In this document: positions 7,926-14,107 of the stretch, piece by piece
How the letters are laid out: every line of letters begins with the position of its first letter
Position numbering within the stretch: the stretch's first letter is position 1
Source: JBAXBF01 sp034429745
GTDB taxonomy: Bacteria > Chloroflexota > Anaerolineae > Anaerolineales > DRKV01
Direction of reading: 5' to 3'
Assembly: GCA_034429745.1 (NCBI GenBank)
Contig: DAOUFY010000024.1
Coordinates: 1-15,920 of the forward strand
Length of the DNA stretch: 15,920 nucleotides
Notes under the pieces: model-generated
What the model saw: the letters and a program-made list of their open reading frames with translations, nothing else
Databases searched by the model: none
What the model was told of the DNA's origin: nothing
Position numbers and translations under genes: made by a program

Positions 7926-8821
7926 CGTTCCTCCTCTGACTTATAGCTGTTCACAAGGTATGGAATGACTAACAAAGCCACTAAAATAAGCAGGATCATG
8001 GCTATGGCTGAGCCTTCGGCAAAACGATTGCCGCGGAAAGTTGTATCATACATAAATAGGGCAGGCACGTCGGTGGAGAAACCTGTTCCGGGACCTGTCA
8101 TTGAGACGATCAAGTCGAATATCTTTAATGAAATATGACCAAGGATGATAATTGCTGATAAGGTAATGGGATTAAGCAGAGGAATGATAATGTAGCGGAA
8201 TACATTGATTTCACTAGCACCGTCAACGTAAGCGGCTTCGATAATTTCACCGGGAATTGCTCGGATGCCAGCTAAGTATAATGCCATAACATAACCTGCA
8301 TACTGCCACACAGCTGCTATGACAACTGCTCGAATGCCAATGTGGGGGTCTGTGTACCAGCCGTTAGCTAAAAAGCCTAAACCAATTTTTTCGAGGATCA
8401 TGTTGACTCCAAGATAACCGGTTGTTGCATTGCCAGGGTTAAGCAGCCAGCGCCAGACAACCCCGCTTACAATGAAGGAAATTGCCATAGGAAAAAGATA
8501 TATGTTGCGAAAGATGGATTCACCTTTAACATTGCGGTCAACTGCAACTGCCAGCAGAAAGCCAATGACAATGGTTACAATAAGGAAAAGCAAAGTAAAC
8601 GTGAAGGTATTCGTTAGACCGATGATAAACCGCTGATTGTTGAATAATCTAATGTAATTGTTGAGGCCAACGAACGTAAAATCAATTTTCATTTTTGTCC
8701 AGTTAATCATTGAAGCCATAGCTGTAAAACCAATGAAGCCATAAACAAAAACCAGCAGCGCTATGGCTGAAGGCGCAATCAAAGCAATAGATAAAAAGCG
8801 GTATTTTTTATAATGCCCCAT
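7922..8821 (-). CDS. Sugar ABC transporter permease, MalF/GlcF-type, 299 aa
   Basis: It is the first permease of the importer, with a hydrophobic N-terminal segment (9-35), further membrane spans, and the EAA loop EIIEAAYVDGASEINVFRYIIIP (about 192-214). That loop fits the EAA---DGA-----F--I--P consensus exactly. Length and layout are those of short MalF homologs that lack the large periplasmic loop of E. coli MalF. The segment MTGPGTGFSTDVPALFMY after the EAA loop is typical of glucose/oligosaccharide CUT1 permeases. AAGGA precedes the ATG by about ten bases. The gene follows the binding-protein gene after 74 bases that contain a strong hairpin, and overlaps the next permease by four bases. 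It forms the channel heterodimer with the MalG-type protein. The substrate is probably a hexose, judged from the binding protein. Confidence 0.9.
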   Translation of the reverse strand: MGHYKKYRFLSIALIAPSAIALLVFVYGFIGFTAMASMINWTKMKIDFTFVGLNNYIRLFNNQRFIIGLTNTFTFTLLFLIVTIVIGFLLAVAVDRNVKGESIFRNIYLFPMAISFIVSGVVWRWLLNPGNATTGYLGVNMILEKIGLGFLANGWYTDPHIGIRAVVIAAVWQYAGYVMALYLAGIRAIPGEIIEAAYVDGASEINVFRYIIIPLLNPITLSAIIILGHISLKIFDLIVSMTGPGTGFSTDVPALFMYDTTFRGNRFAEGSAIAMILLILVALLVIPYLVNSYKSEEER

Positions 8822-8844
8822 ATAAAACCATCCTTAAAATATGA

Positions 8845-8874
8845 GATAAGCAGCTCCTTATGGAGCTGCTTATC
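8845..8874 (-). terminator. Intercistronic hairpin between binding-protein and permease genes
   Basis: The arms GATAAGCAGCTCC (8845-8857) and GGAGCTGCTTATC (8862-8874) form a perfect 13-bp stem with a TTAT loop. On the minus strand the stem is followed by TCATATTTTAAGG, which is only a weak T-run, so full termination is unlikely. Partial attenuation or protection of the upstream mRNA 3' end is more probable. As in malE-malF and similar operons, this would give much more binding protein than permease. The stem is seen directly; its role is inferred. Confidence 0.75.
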
Positions 8875-8895
8875 AAAAGATTTAATGTTAGGGTT

Positions 8896-11253
8896 TTATT
8901 TGCAGATGCCTGCATCAACACAGAGCTGACCCAGAGAAGTCTGAGCTGCGGCAACATCTCCAGAGGAGACGAAGAGGGCAACAGTGTCTTTGAAAGCGGT
9001 AGCCCAGCTTTCGTAGGTAGCTGCACCGTGAACGATGGACGGAACAATGCGATCTTTCTGCCAGTCTTGGGCAGCTGATGTCAAGTACTCATAGGTTTCT
9101 GGCACTGCTTTGAAAGCTGCATTGTCGCAGTCGGTGCGAGCGCAGATCGAGCCTTTCTTGGGGTTGAAGGCTTCTTGTCCTTCTTTAGAACCGCAGACAG
9201 CTAACCAAGCCTTGGCAGCGGCCTCGTTCGGGGCGCCCTTTGGCAGGGAGAAGGAGTCTGAAAGGCCAACGAAGATGCCGATGGTTCCTGGAGTGGCACT
9301 CCAGCCATAGTCCGCATATTTCTTGCTGGCAAACCAGCCGGCTGTCCAGTCGCCCATGATCATCATTGCAGCCTTGTCGGCAATGAGGTATTCGCCAGCG
9401 CCATCCCACGTCATAGCCGCATGGTCGGTGTTGACATAATCAAACATCTTCTTGAAGTTTTCTAACGCCTTGGTTACGCGTGGATCACTCCAAGCGGTCT
9501 TTCCATTCCATAAGCCAATGTAGTCATCTGCACCAAGTTCAGCTGCAAGGAAGCCTTCAAATACATGAGCTGCCTCCCAGCCCTCTTTGGTACCCATCGT
9601 TACTGGAATGTAACCTTTAGCTTTGATCTTCTCGCACGCAGCGAAGAATTCATCCATCGTCTTTGGTACTTCAATACCGACCTCTTGGAAGATCTTCTTG
9701 TTGTACCACAGCACGTTGGAGCGGTGAATGTTGACGGGCACACCCCAATAGTGGTCTTCATACTTTAGCATGGAAAGCAAGTCTTTGGGATACACAGCCG
9801 GATCAAGGATCTCATCAACAGGCTGCAGGTATTCCATTGGACTGTATTTCTCAACTTCAAGACCAGCATGAACCTGGAACGAATCGGGCGGGTTGCCACC
9901 TTGCAAGCGGGTTGCTAAAACAGCTTTAGCATTGGTTCCGGCACCACCAGCCACGGTTGCATTTACAATCTCCACATTCGGGAAATATTTCTTATATACC
10001 TCAAACATGGCGTTTAAGCCTTCGGCTTCACCACCGGCTGTCCACCATGAGAAGATTTCCAATTTGCCTTTGAGATCTGGGTTGGCGGTTAATCCAGCAG
10101 CAGCGGCAGCAGGAGCTTCAGCGGCGGGAGCAGCGCCGGTGAGTTTATCGCATTTCCAATCAGAAAGTGGCTTGGTGAAGTCGTTGGATTCCCAAGCTTT
10201 AGCCATTTCATCCACGTTGCAGATGGTAACGATATCCATGCCGGAGTTGGTGAATGGCTCAAATTCCTTGCCGTTGACGATCTTATCGTAGATCATCTGG
10301 ACGGTGTCATAGCCCCAACCGAAGTATTTCTGACCGACTAAGCCGTAGAGCATGCCTTTCTTGACCCAATCGAGCTCGACGGGTAGGGTGTCAAAAGCGA
10401 CGCTCTTCATGCCTTTCTTGGTGGCTTCTTCCCACTTGGGCATAGCGCCTTCACCGGCGAAGATAGGCCACAGACCGACGAAGAACCAGCCGTTGAGGTC
10501 TGGGTACTTGGTCATAGTCTCTTCGACAACTTGAACGCCTTTTTGGATGTCATCATTGCAGGCGACAGTATCAACGATTTCGATGTTGCTGCCCTCAACA
10601 CCTTCTTTGAAGCCGGCAATACGTGCTTCGAGGTTGGCAGCGCCGGGGACGCCGGTGAGGAGAGCAACTTTACCGCCATTGGGCAAAGCCATTTTGAGCA
10701 GTTCGGCAGCGGCTTTACCGCCTTCTTTGTTGTCAACGCCGAGGTAGGTGAAGCGCTTGCTGTTGGGGGAGTCGGAGTCCCAAGTCATAACGGGGATACC
10801 GGCTTCGACAGCTTTGTTGATGGGGTCAACGCAGCCTTCGGGCTCGTTGCAGGAGACACCGATGGCATCTACGCCTTTAGCGATGACGCCTTCCATCACG
10901 GCAGCTTGTTCAGCGATGTCGGATTTAGTGGGGGCGGTGTAAAGGATTTCGACTTTGATTTTGCCCTGTTCAGAGAGCTCTTTGGCTTTCAGCTCAGCGC
11001 CGACGCGGCCGGTTTCGAAGACGGGGTTATTGAGGGCTTTAGGGATCCAAGCGATAGTAAGGACGCCGTCCTCGATGCCGGGTTTAGCGGCGGCGGGCTG
11101 TTCTTCTTTAGGCTGTTCAGCTTGAGCGGGTTGTTCAGCAGGTTTCTCCTCCTTAGGCTGCTCGGCAACGGGTGTGGGTGCCGGCTGACAGGCAGAGAGA
11201 AGCATGCTAGCAATCATCAATAGGGATAAGATGACTACTGAAATTCGTCTCAT
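8896..11253 (-). CDS. Two-headed sugar-binding lipoprotein: ribose-type plus glucose-type substrate-binding domains, 785 aa
   Basis: Residues 1-22 are a lipoprotein signal peptide ending in the lipobox LSAC (Cys22). A Pro/Glu/Gln/Lys-rich tether (about 24-58) follows. Residues about 62-372 are a periplasmic-binding-protein type I domain of the RbsB/Peripla_BP_4 class (AWIPKALNNPVF, AVMEGVIAKGVDAIGV, AGIPVMTWDSD, NLEARIAGFKEGV). An Ala/Pro linker (373-387) leads to a type II domain (396-785) of the SBP_bac_1 class that strongly resembles, from memory, the Thermus thermophilus glucose/galactose-binding protein (LEIFSWWTAGGEAEGL, NIHRSNV, MGDWTAGW, NPKKGSI, VHGA). Each domain has the full length of a normal single binding protein. 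An ATG at 11268 is in frame, but GGAGG lies inside its first codons; I chose the ATG at 11253, eight bases after that ribosome site. It leads the transporter operon. A misassembly joining two genes is possible but nothing in the sequence indicates it. Confidence 0.9.
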   Translation of the reverse strand: MRRISVVILSLLMIASMLLSACQPAPTPVAEQPKEEKPAEQPAQAEQPKEEQPAAAKPGIEDGVLTIAWIPKALNNPVFETGRVGAELKAKELSEQGKIKVEILYTAPTKSDIAEQAAVMEGVIAKGVDAIGVSCNEPEGCVDPINKAVEAGIPVMTWDSDSPNSKRFTYLGVDNKEGGKAAAELLKMALPNGGKVALLTGVPGAANLEARIAGFKEGVEGSNIEIVDTVACNDDIQKGVQVVEETMTKYPDLNGWFFVGLWPIFAGEGAMPKWEEATKKGMKSVAFDTLPVELDWVKKGMLYGLVGQKYFGWGYDTVQMIYDKIVNGKEFEPFTNSGMDIVTICNVDEMAKAWESNDFTKPLSDWKCDKLTGAAPAAEAPAAAAAGLTANPDLKGKLEIFSWWTAGGEAEGLNAMFEVYKKYFPNVEIVNATVAGGAGTNAKAVLATRLQGGNPPDSFQVHAGLEVEKYSPMEYLQPVDEILDPAVYPKDLLSMLKYEDHYWGVPVNIHRSNVLWYNKKIFQEVGIEVPKTMDEFFAACEKIKAKGYIPVTMGTKEGWEAAHVFEGFLAAELGADDYIGLWNGKTAWSDPRVTKALENFKKMFDYVNTDHAAMTWDGAGEYLIADKAAMMIMGDWTAGWFASKKYADYGWSATPGTIGIFVGLSDSFSLPKGAPNEAAAKAWLAVCGSKEGQEAFNPKKGSICARTDCDNAAFKAVPETYEYLTSAAQDWQKDRIVPSIVHGAATYESWATAFKDTVALFVSSGDVAAAQTSLGQLCVDAGICK

Positions 11254-11337
11254 TTTCTTTTCCTCCATATATAATTGAATTTAGTTTAATTTTTTATAAT
11301 TAGGAATAGGAATATCTTTTATATTTTTGCGGTAATC

Positions 11338-11349
11338 ATCACCTCCTTA
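11338..11349 (-). promoter_or_regulatory. Full-length anti-16S-tail match (TAAGGAGGTGAT) in the transporter leader
   Basis: On the minus strand this 12-mer is exactly complementary to the usual 3' end of bacterial 16S rRNA (ATCACCTCCTTA). It lies about 85 bases before the start codon of the binding protein, so it is not that gene's ribosome site. An ATG follows only two bases after GGAGG and opens a six-codon frame (MITAKI, 11339-11319). The spacing is too short for efficient initiation. It could be a ribosome standby site, a regulatory uORF, or chance. Confidence 0.4.
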
Positions 11350-11452
11350 TAAAGATGAATGATGAAAGAATAAAAGAGGAGTTAATGCATACTGGCATGA
11401 AGCAATCTTTAGCGTTGAGTATGTTTATCAAAAACAGTATTAAAACCGATTG

Positions 11453-11467
11453 TAATGATTGTCATTA
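11453..11467. promoter_or_regulatory. Fur-family-like palindromic operator candidate
   Basis: TAATGA-TTG-TCATTA is a perfect 6-base inverted repeat with a 3-base centre. Taking two flanking bases on each side, it agrees with the classic 19-base Fur box at 13 positions by my hand count. It lies about 30 bases downstream of the proposed start of the minus-strand transcript, where a bound repressor could act as a roadblock. A chance palindrome in AT-rich DNA is possible. Confidence 0.3.
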
Positions 11468-11499
11468 AGGACAGCAATGAAGATTAGCATATATTGTTA

Positions 11500-11526
11500 A
11501 TTATATCATAGTTATTTGTCTGTGAA
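11500..11526 (-). promoter_or_regulatory. Putative promoter of the transporter operon
   Basis: On the minus strand a TTCACA (11526-11521, five of six matches to TTGACA) is followed after 15 bases by TATAAT (11505-11500). TGA precedes the TATAAT and forms an extended -10 element. Transcription would start near 11493 and give a leader of about 240 bases. The -35 spacing is short, but the extended -10 compensates. It overlaps a LacI-family-like operator. Confidence 0.45.
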
Positions 11527-11536
11527 AGCGGTTTGA
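11523..11536. promoter_or_regulatory. LacI-family/cre-like operator over the transporter -35 region
   Basis: TGAAAGCGGTTTGA matches the classic catabolite operator TGAAAGCGCTTTCA at 12 of 14 positions, including the central CG typical of LacI-family sites. It covers the proposed -35 of the transporter promoter. The core AACCG(A/C)TT recurs at 11444-11451 and 11559-11566. The first of these sits in an imperfect palindrome, TTAAAACCGATTGTAA. No regulator gene lies in the window. The match is seen directly; binding is inferred. Confidence 0.45.
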
Positions 11537-11610
11537 AGAATTTTTATAAAGCTCTAACAACCGATTAATCTTTTTATCGAATTTATGAAAGCTGCTTACA
11601 TAGCTGCATA

Positions 11611-11619
11611 TGCTATAAT
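11611..11619 (+). promoter_or_regulatory. Extended -10 element upstream of the DevC-like gene
   Basis: TGC-TATAAT is a perfect -10 hexamer with an extended TGn element. No good -35 is visible at normal spacing. It would start transcription near 11626. It may be an alternative promoter to the one at 11640-11669. Confidence 0.35.
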
Positions 11620-11639
11620 GTTGGGCGTAACTGTTGATT

Positions 11640-11669
11640 GTGACACTCGTCAATTTAGTAGATTATAAT
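11640..11669 (+). promoter_or_regulatory. Promoter for the ABC export operon
   Basis: GTGACA (11640-11645, five of six matches) and TATAAT (11664-11669, perfect) are separated by 18 bases. This gives a start near 11676 and a leader of about 70 bases. The gene's ribosome site AAGGAG lies at 11729-11734. This is the best promoter by consensus in the window. Confidence 0.55.
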
Positions 11670-11744
11670 TGCAGGTAAAGGGTCTTTTATATCTAACAGC
11701 TATATATTGTCCAAACGTACTATTGTTTAAGGAGAAAAGTATTT

Positions 11745-12899
11745 ATGGCGTTTTATTTGGCATTGAAAGAAATCTGGAGAAATAAAGGGCGTTATTTTTT
11801 ATTCAGCTTAGTTATCGCTTTAATTGCTGTTTTGGTACTTTTCATCGCCGCCCTAAACGAAGGGTTGTCATCTGTCAACAAGGAATACTTAGATAAATTA
11901 GATGCCAATTTGCTGATATTTCAGGCAAATACGGAGCGGTCAGCTGCTGCAAGCCGCATTGATAGAAGCAAGTTGAATGATATTCGGAGGATTAAGGGAG
12001 TTTCTGCTGTAGGACCTTTAGGTATTGCTAATGCAGAAATTGTGTTCAAAGACAATCGCAAGCCATTAAAGATAACACTGATGGGAGTTGAACCAGATGT
12101 ACCCGGTCAGCCGCAACCTCTGTTTGGCTCGCCGCTAACCACTGATAAAGGAAATGAGATTGTCATTGATATGAATGTTGTCAGGAAAAGAAACATTCAT
12201 CTCGGAGATATGATTATCATCAAGACAACCCAAGGAACACGGGAGGAATTATTCAATTTACGAGTTGTTGGCATTAGCGACAGTCAGCAATATTTATATT
12301 CGCCCAGTGGATTTGTCCCTTACTTCACGTGGGAGCGCATTAGACCACAGCAAAGTGTACCTAGCGGTTTTCAACAAGTAGTATCTAATGTTATTTTAGT
12401 TAAGTTATCTGATCCATTTCAAAGGGAAAAGGTTATTGAAATGATTGAGCAAAGAGTTGCCAACGTTGAGGTTGTTGACAAGCAAAAAGCCATCGAGTCT
12501 TTACCAGGGTATTCTGCGCAAAGGAGCACCCTCAATACCCAACAGACTTTTACGCTGCTCATTGGTATTTTGGTTATCGGCGGCTTTTTCCAAATTCAAA
12601 TGCTGCAAAAGGTGCCGTTGATTGGAGTGCTTAAAGCTATTGGAACATCAGATATGACTGTTGCAAGTGCTGTGATTATTCAAATCATCGTTGTTACATT
12701 AGTAGGTGTATTCATAGGAGGGATCATAACTCTTGCTTTGGCGTTGGCTTTTGCTGATAACATTCCTATCGTTTTCAATGGAAATTCAGTGATGATTGCG
12801 CTGGCTTCCTTGCTGGCTATAGGACCGCTTGGAGGACTAGTTACTGTACGGTTAGCTATTTCAGTAGAACCATTAATTGCGTTGGGTTTATCTTCATAA
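11745..12899 (+). CDS. ABC transporter permease, DevC/FtsX-MacB family, 384 aa
   Basis: It has the four-helix layout of this family. One N-terminal membrane helix (about 17-40, FLFSLVIALIAVLVLF) is followed by a large extracytoplasmic domain of roughly 220 residues, then three C-terminal helices: TLLIGILVIGGFFQIQ, VIIQIIVVTLVGVFIGGIITLALAL and MIALASLLAIGPLGGLV. The opening AFYLALKEIWRNKGRYFLFS is typical of DevC-like and related permeases. These proteins are mechanotransmission-type transporters that drive export of lipids or glycolipids, or control extracytoplasmic enzymes, rather than importing solutes. AAGGAG lies ten bases before the ATG. The ATPase gene follows after 17 bases. No HlyD/DevB-type membrane-fusion protein is present nearby, which fits a single-membrane or atypical envelope but leaves the substrate unknown. 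Confidence 0.85.
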   Translation: MAFYLALKEIWRNKGRYFLFSLVIALIAVLVLFIAALNEGLSSVNKEYLDKLDANLLIFQANTERSAAASRIDRSKLNDIRRIKGVSAVGPLGIANAEIVFKDNRKPLKITLMGVEPDVPGQPQPLFGSPLTTDKGNEIVIDMNVVRKRNIHLGDMIIIKTTQGTREELFNLRVVGISDSQQYLYSPSGFVPYFTWERIRPQQSVPSGFQQVVSNVILVKLSDPFQREKVIEMIEQRVANVEVVDKQKAIESLPGYSAQRSTLNTQQTFTLLIGILVIGGFFQIQMLQKVPLIGVLKAIGTSDMTVASAVIIQIIVVTLVGVFIGGIITLALALAFADNIPIVFNGNSVMIALASLLAIGPLGGLVTVRLAISVEPLIALGLSS

Positions 12900-12916
12900 G
12901 TTGGGGATAAAAGGTT

Positions 12917-13636
12917 ATGCAGCCAATAATTGATGCCGAAAAAGTAACAAAAGTGTATGGATTTGGTGATACGAGTGTAACAGCAGTGAAGGGAGCAACA
13001 CTAAAAGTGTATCCTGGTGAATTTGTGGCGTTGATAGGACCAAGTGGTTCTGGGAAGACAACCATGTTGGCAATGTTGGCGGCTATGCTTAACCCAACTG
13101 AAGGTAAAATAATGATTGATGGAGTGGATTTATGCTGCATGAAAGAGAGTCAGCGTGTAAATTTTCGCCGGCAAAAGATCGGTTTTACTTTTCAATCAAA
13201 CAACCTTATTCCATACTTGACAGTGCTTGAAAATGTTGAGTTAATGCTGCGGTTAAATCATCAATTAAACCGAGCGGAACATGAAAGAATTAAACAACTT
13301 TTGATTGACTTAGGTTTAGGTGAGAGATTGAATGTTCTTTCAAGTAAAATATCTGGTGGGCAAAAACAACGAGTGGCTATTGCTCGTTCGGTTGCCCATC
13401 AGCCGCGAGTTGTGCTAGCTGATGAACCAACAGCAAACTTAGATACGCAACGAGCACGGCAAGTCGTAGAAATCTTTGCGAACTTGATCCATAACCATGA
13501 TCGTTGTGGTATTATGGTAACACATGACCTACGCATGTGCCTTTATGTGGATAAAGTATATCAAATGGAAGATGGCAAACTTGTAAGAACGATTGATAAC
13601 AAAGCCGAAATAGAGCAATTTGTACTCTCACATTAG
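12917..13636 (+). CDS. ABC transporter ATP-binding protein, DevA/LolD-MacB family, 239 aa
   Basis: All nucleotide-binding motifs are intact: Walker A GPSGSGKT (41-48), Q-loop Gln93 (FTFQSNNLIPYLTVLENV), signature ISGGQ (145-149), Walker B VVLADE (165-170, catalytic E170), D-loop ANLD (173-176) and switch His203 (VTHD). The sequence FQSNNLIPYLTVLENVE is characteristic of the LolD/MacB/DevA group. It powers the permease encoded just upstream. The signature helix reads SSKISGGQ where most members have a Pro and LSGGQ; this is a small variation. The pair is probably co-transcribed; the ribosome site (AAAAGG) sits unusually close to the ATG. Confidence 0.92.
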   Translation: MQPIIDAEKVTKVYGFGDTSVTAVKGATLKVYPGEFVALIGPSGSGKTTMLAMLAAMLNPTEGKIMIDGVDLCCMKESQRVNFRRQKIGFTFQSNNLIPYLTVLENVELMLRLNHQLNRAEHERIKQLLIDLGLGERLNVLSSKISGGQKQRVAIARSVAHQPRVVLADEPTANLDTQRARQVVEIFANLIHNHDRCGIMVTHDLRMCLYVDKVYQMEDGKLVRTIDNKAEIEQFVLSH

Positions 13637-13675
13637 AAATTATGTTACATAAAGAAAATAACTTGACGCAAACGC

Positions 13676-13705
13676 TTGAAGACTTTTCACTATTTGTGGT
13701 AAACT
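13676..13705 (+). promoter_or_regulatory. Promoter abutting a start codon (leaderless mRNA candidate)
   Basis: TTGAAG (13676-13681) and TAAACT (13700-13705) are 18 bases apart, with TGG before the -10 as an extended element. The downstream ATG starts only seven bases after the -10. Transcription would therefore begin at or next to the A of the start codon. No Shine-Dalgarno sequence precedes the ATG. Confidence 0.45.
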
Positions 13706-13712
13706 AGCACAT

Positions 13713-14078
13713 ATGCCTAGAATATATGATATGAGCCTTGCCGAAGGGCGGCGCATGTTTCTGGATGATTATTGGCTGCACTTAGCTGATTTTGCGTACC
13801 GCCAGTATTTGGAAAATGGGCGCGGTGCTGTCATTATCAGCGGCAGCAATATGGACGAAAACGAAATGCTGTACATTTCACTCGGACAGCTTGCTGCTTA
13901 TCCTGATATTGCAAAAGCTGTTCAGGATTACGATCCTGAAGCACAAATTGTGGTCATTATTGCTTTGCCGGGTATATTAGCTCTTCAGACGTATAAAGGG
14001 GAACCTCCCCCACAAAATGTTGTGCGCGTTATGGAACGCAGCAGAAAAAAGAGTACAAAGCAAAAAACATTCATTTAG
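13713..14078 (+). CDS. Small conserved-looking protein of unknown function, 121 aa
   Basis: I do not recognise a family. The protein has an acidic/aromatic N-terminal half (LAEGRRMFLDDYWLHLADFAYRQYL) likely to be helical. Alternating hydrophobic stretches follow (GAVIISGSN, AQIVVIIALPGILALQ), suggesting a small alpha/beta fold. It ends in a basic tail (RSRKKSTKQK). It has no signal peptide and is probably cytoplasmic. The reading frame fills its interval, codon use is like the neighbours, and a promoter lies directly before it without a ribosome site, which points to leaderless translation. It converges on the C39-like gene with a 29-base gap. That gap and the end of the gene contain a tandem 10-mer (TTTAGTCTGT at 14074 and 14085). 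Confidence 0.6.
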   Translation: MPRIYDMSLAEGRRMFLDDYWLHLADFAYRQYLENGRGAVIISGSNMDENEMLYISLGQLAAYPDIAKAVQDYDPEAQIVVIIALPGILALQTYKGEPPPQNVVRVMERSRKKSTKQKTFI

Positions 14079-14107
14079 TCTGTCTTTAGTCTGTATTTTC
14101 TATTCAC

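Larger units (their letters stand above)
11254..11744. other. Divergent regulatory region between the transporter operon and the DevC-like operon
   Basis: These 491 AT-rich bases hold no credible gene. They contain promoter-like elements for both directions, three copies of the core AACCG(A/C)TT, one 15-base inverted repeat, and a long leader (about 240 bases) for the minus-strand operon with a strong Shine-Dalgarno-like sequence. The individual elements are listed separately. The length and density of elements suggest that the transporter operon is regulated by sugar availability. Confidence 0.6.

Noticed and set aside
10531..11223. Long antisense open frame (230 codons) opposite the binding-protein gene
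   Set aside because: It mirrors the codon periodicity of the real gene, its product is a low-complexity run of Phe, Gly, Asp and Ala, and it lacks a ribosome site.
11254..11268. Five-codon extension of the binding protein from the ATG at 11268
   Set aside because: These codons contain the GGAGG that serves as ribosome site for the ATG at 11253, directly before the Arg-Arg signal peptide start.
14074..14094. Tandem 10-mer TTTAGTCTGT at the end of the small unknown gene
   Set aside because: Only two copies and no palindrome; most likely a local duplication without function.
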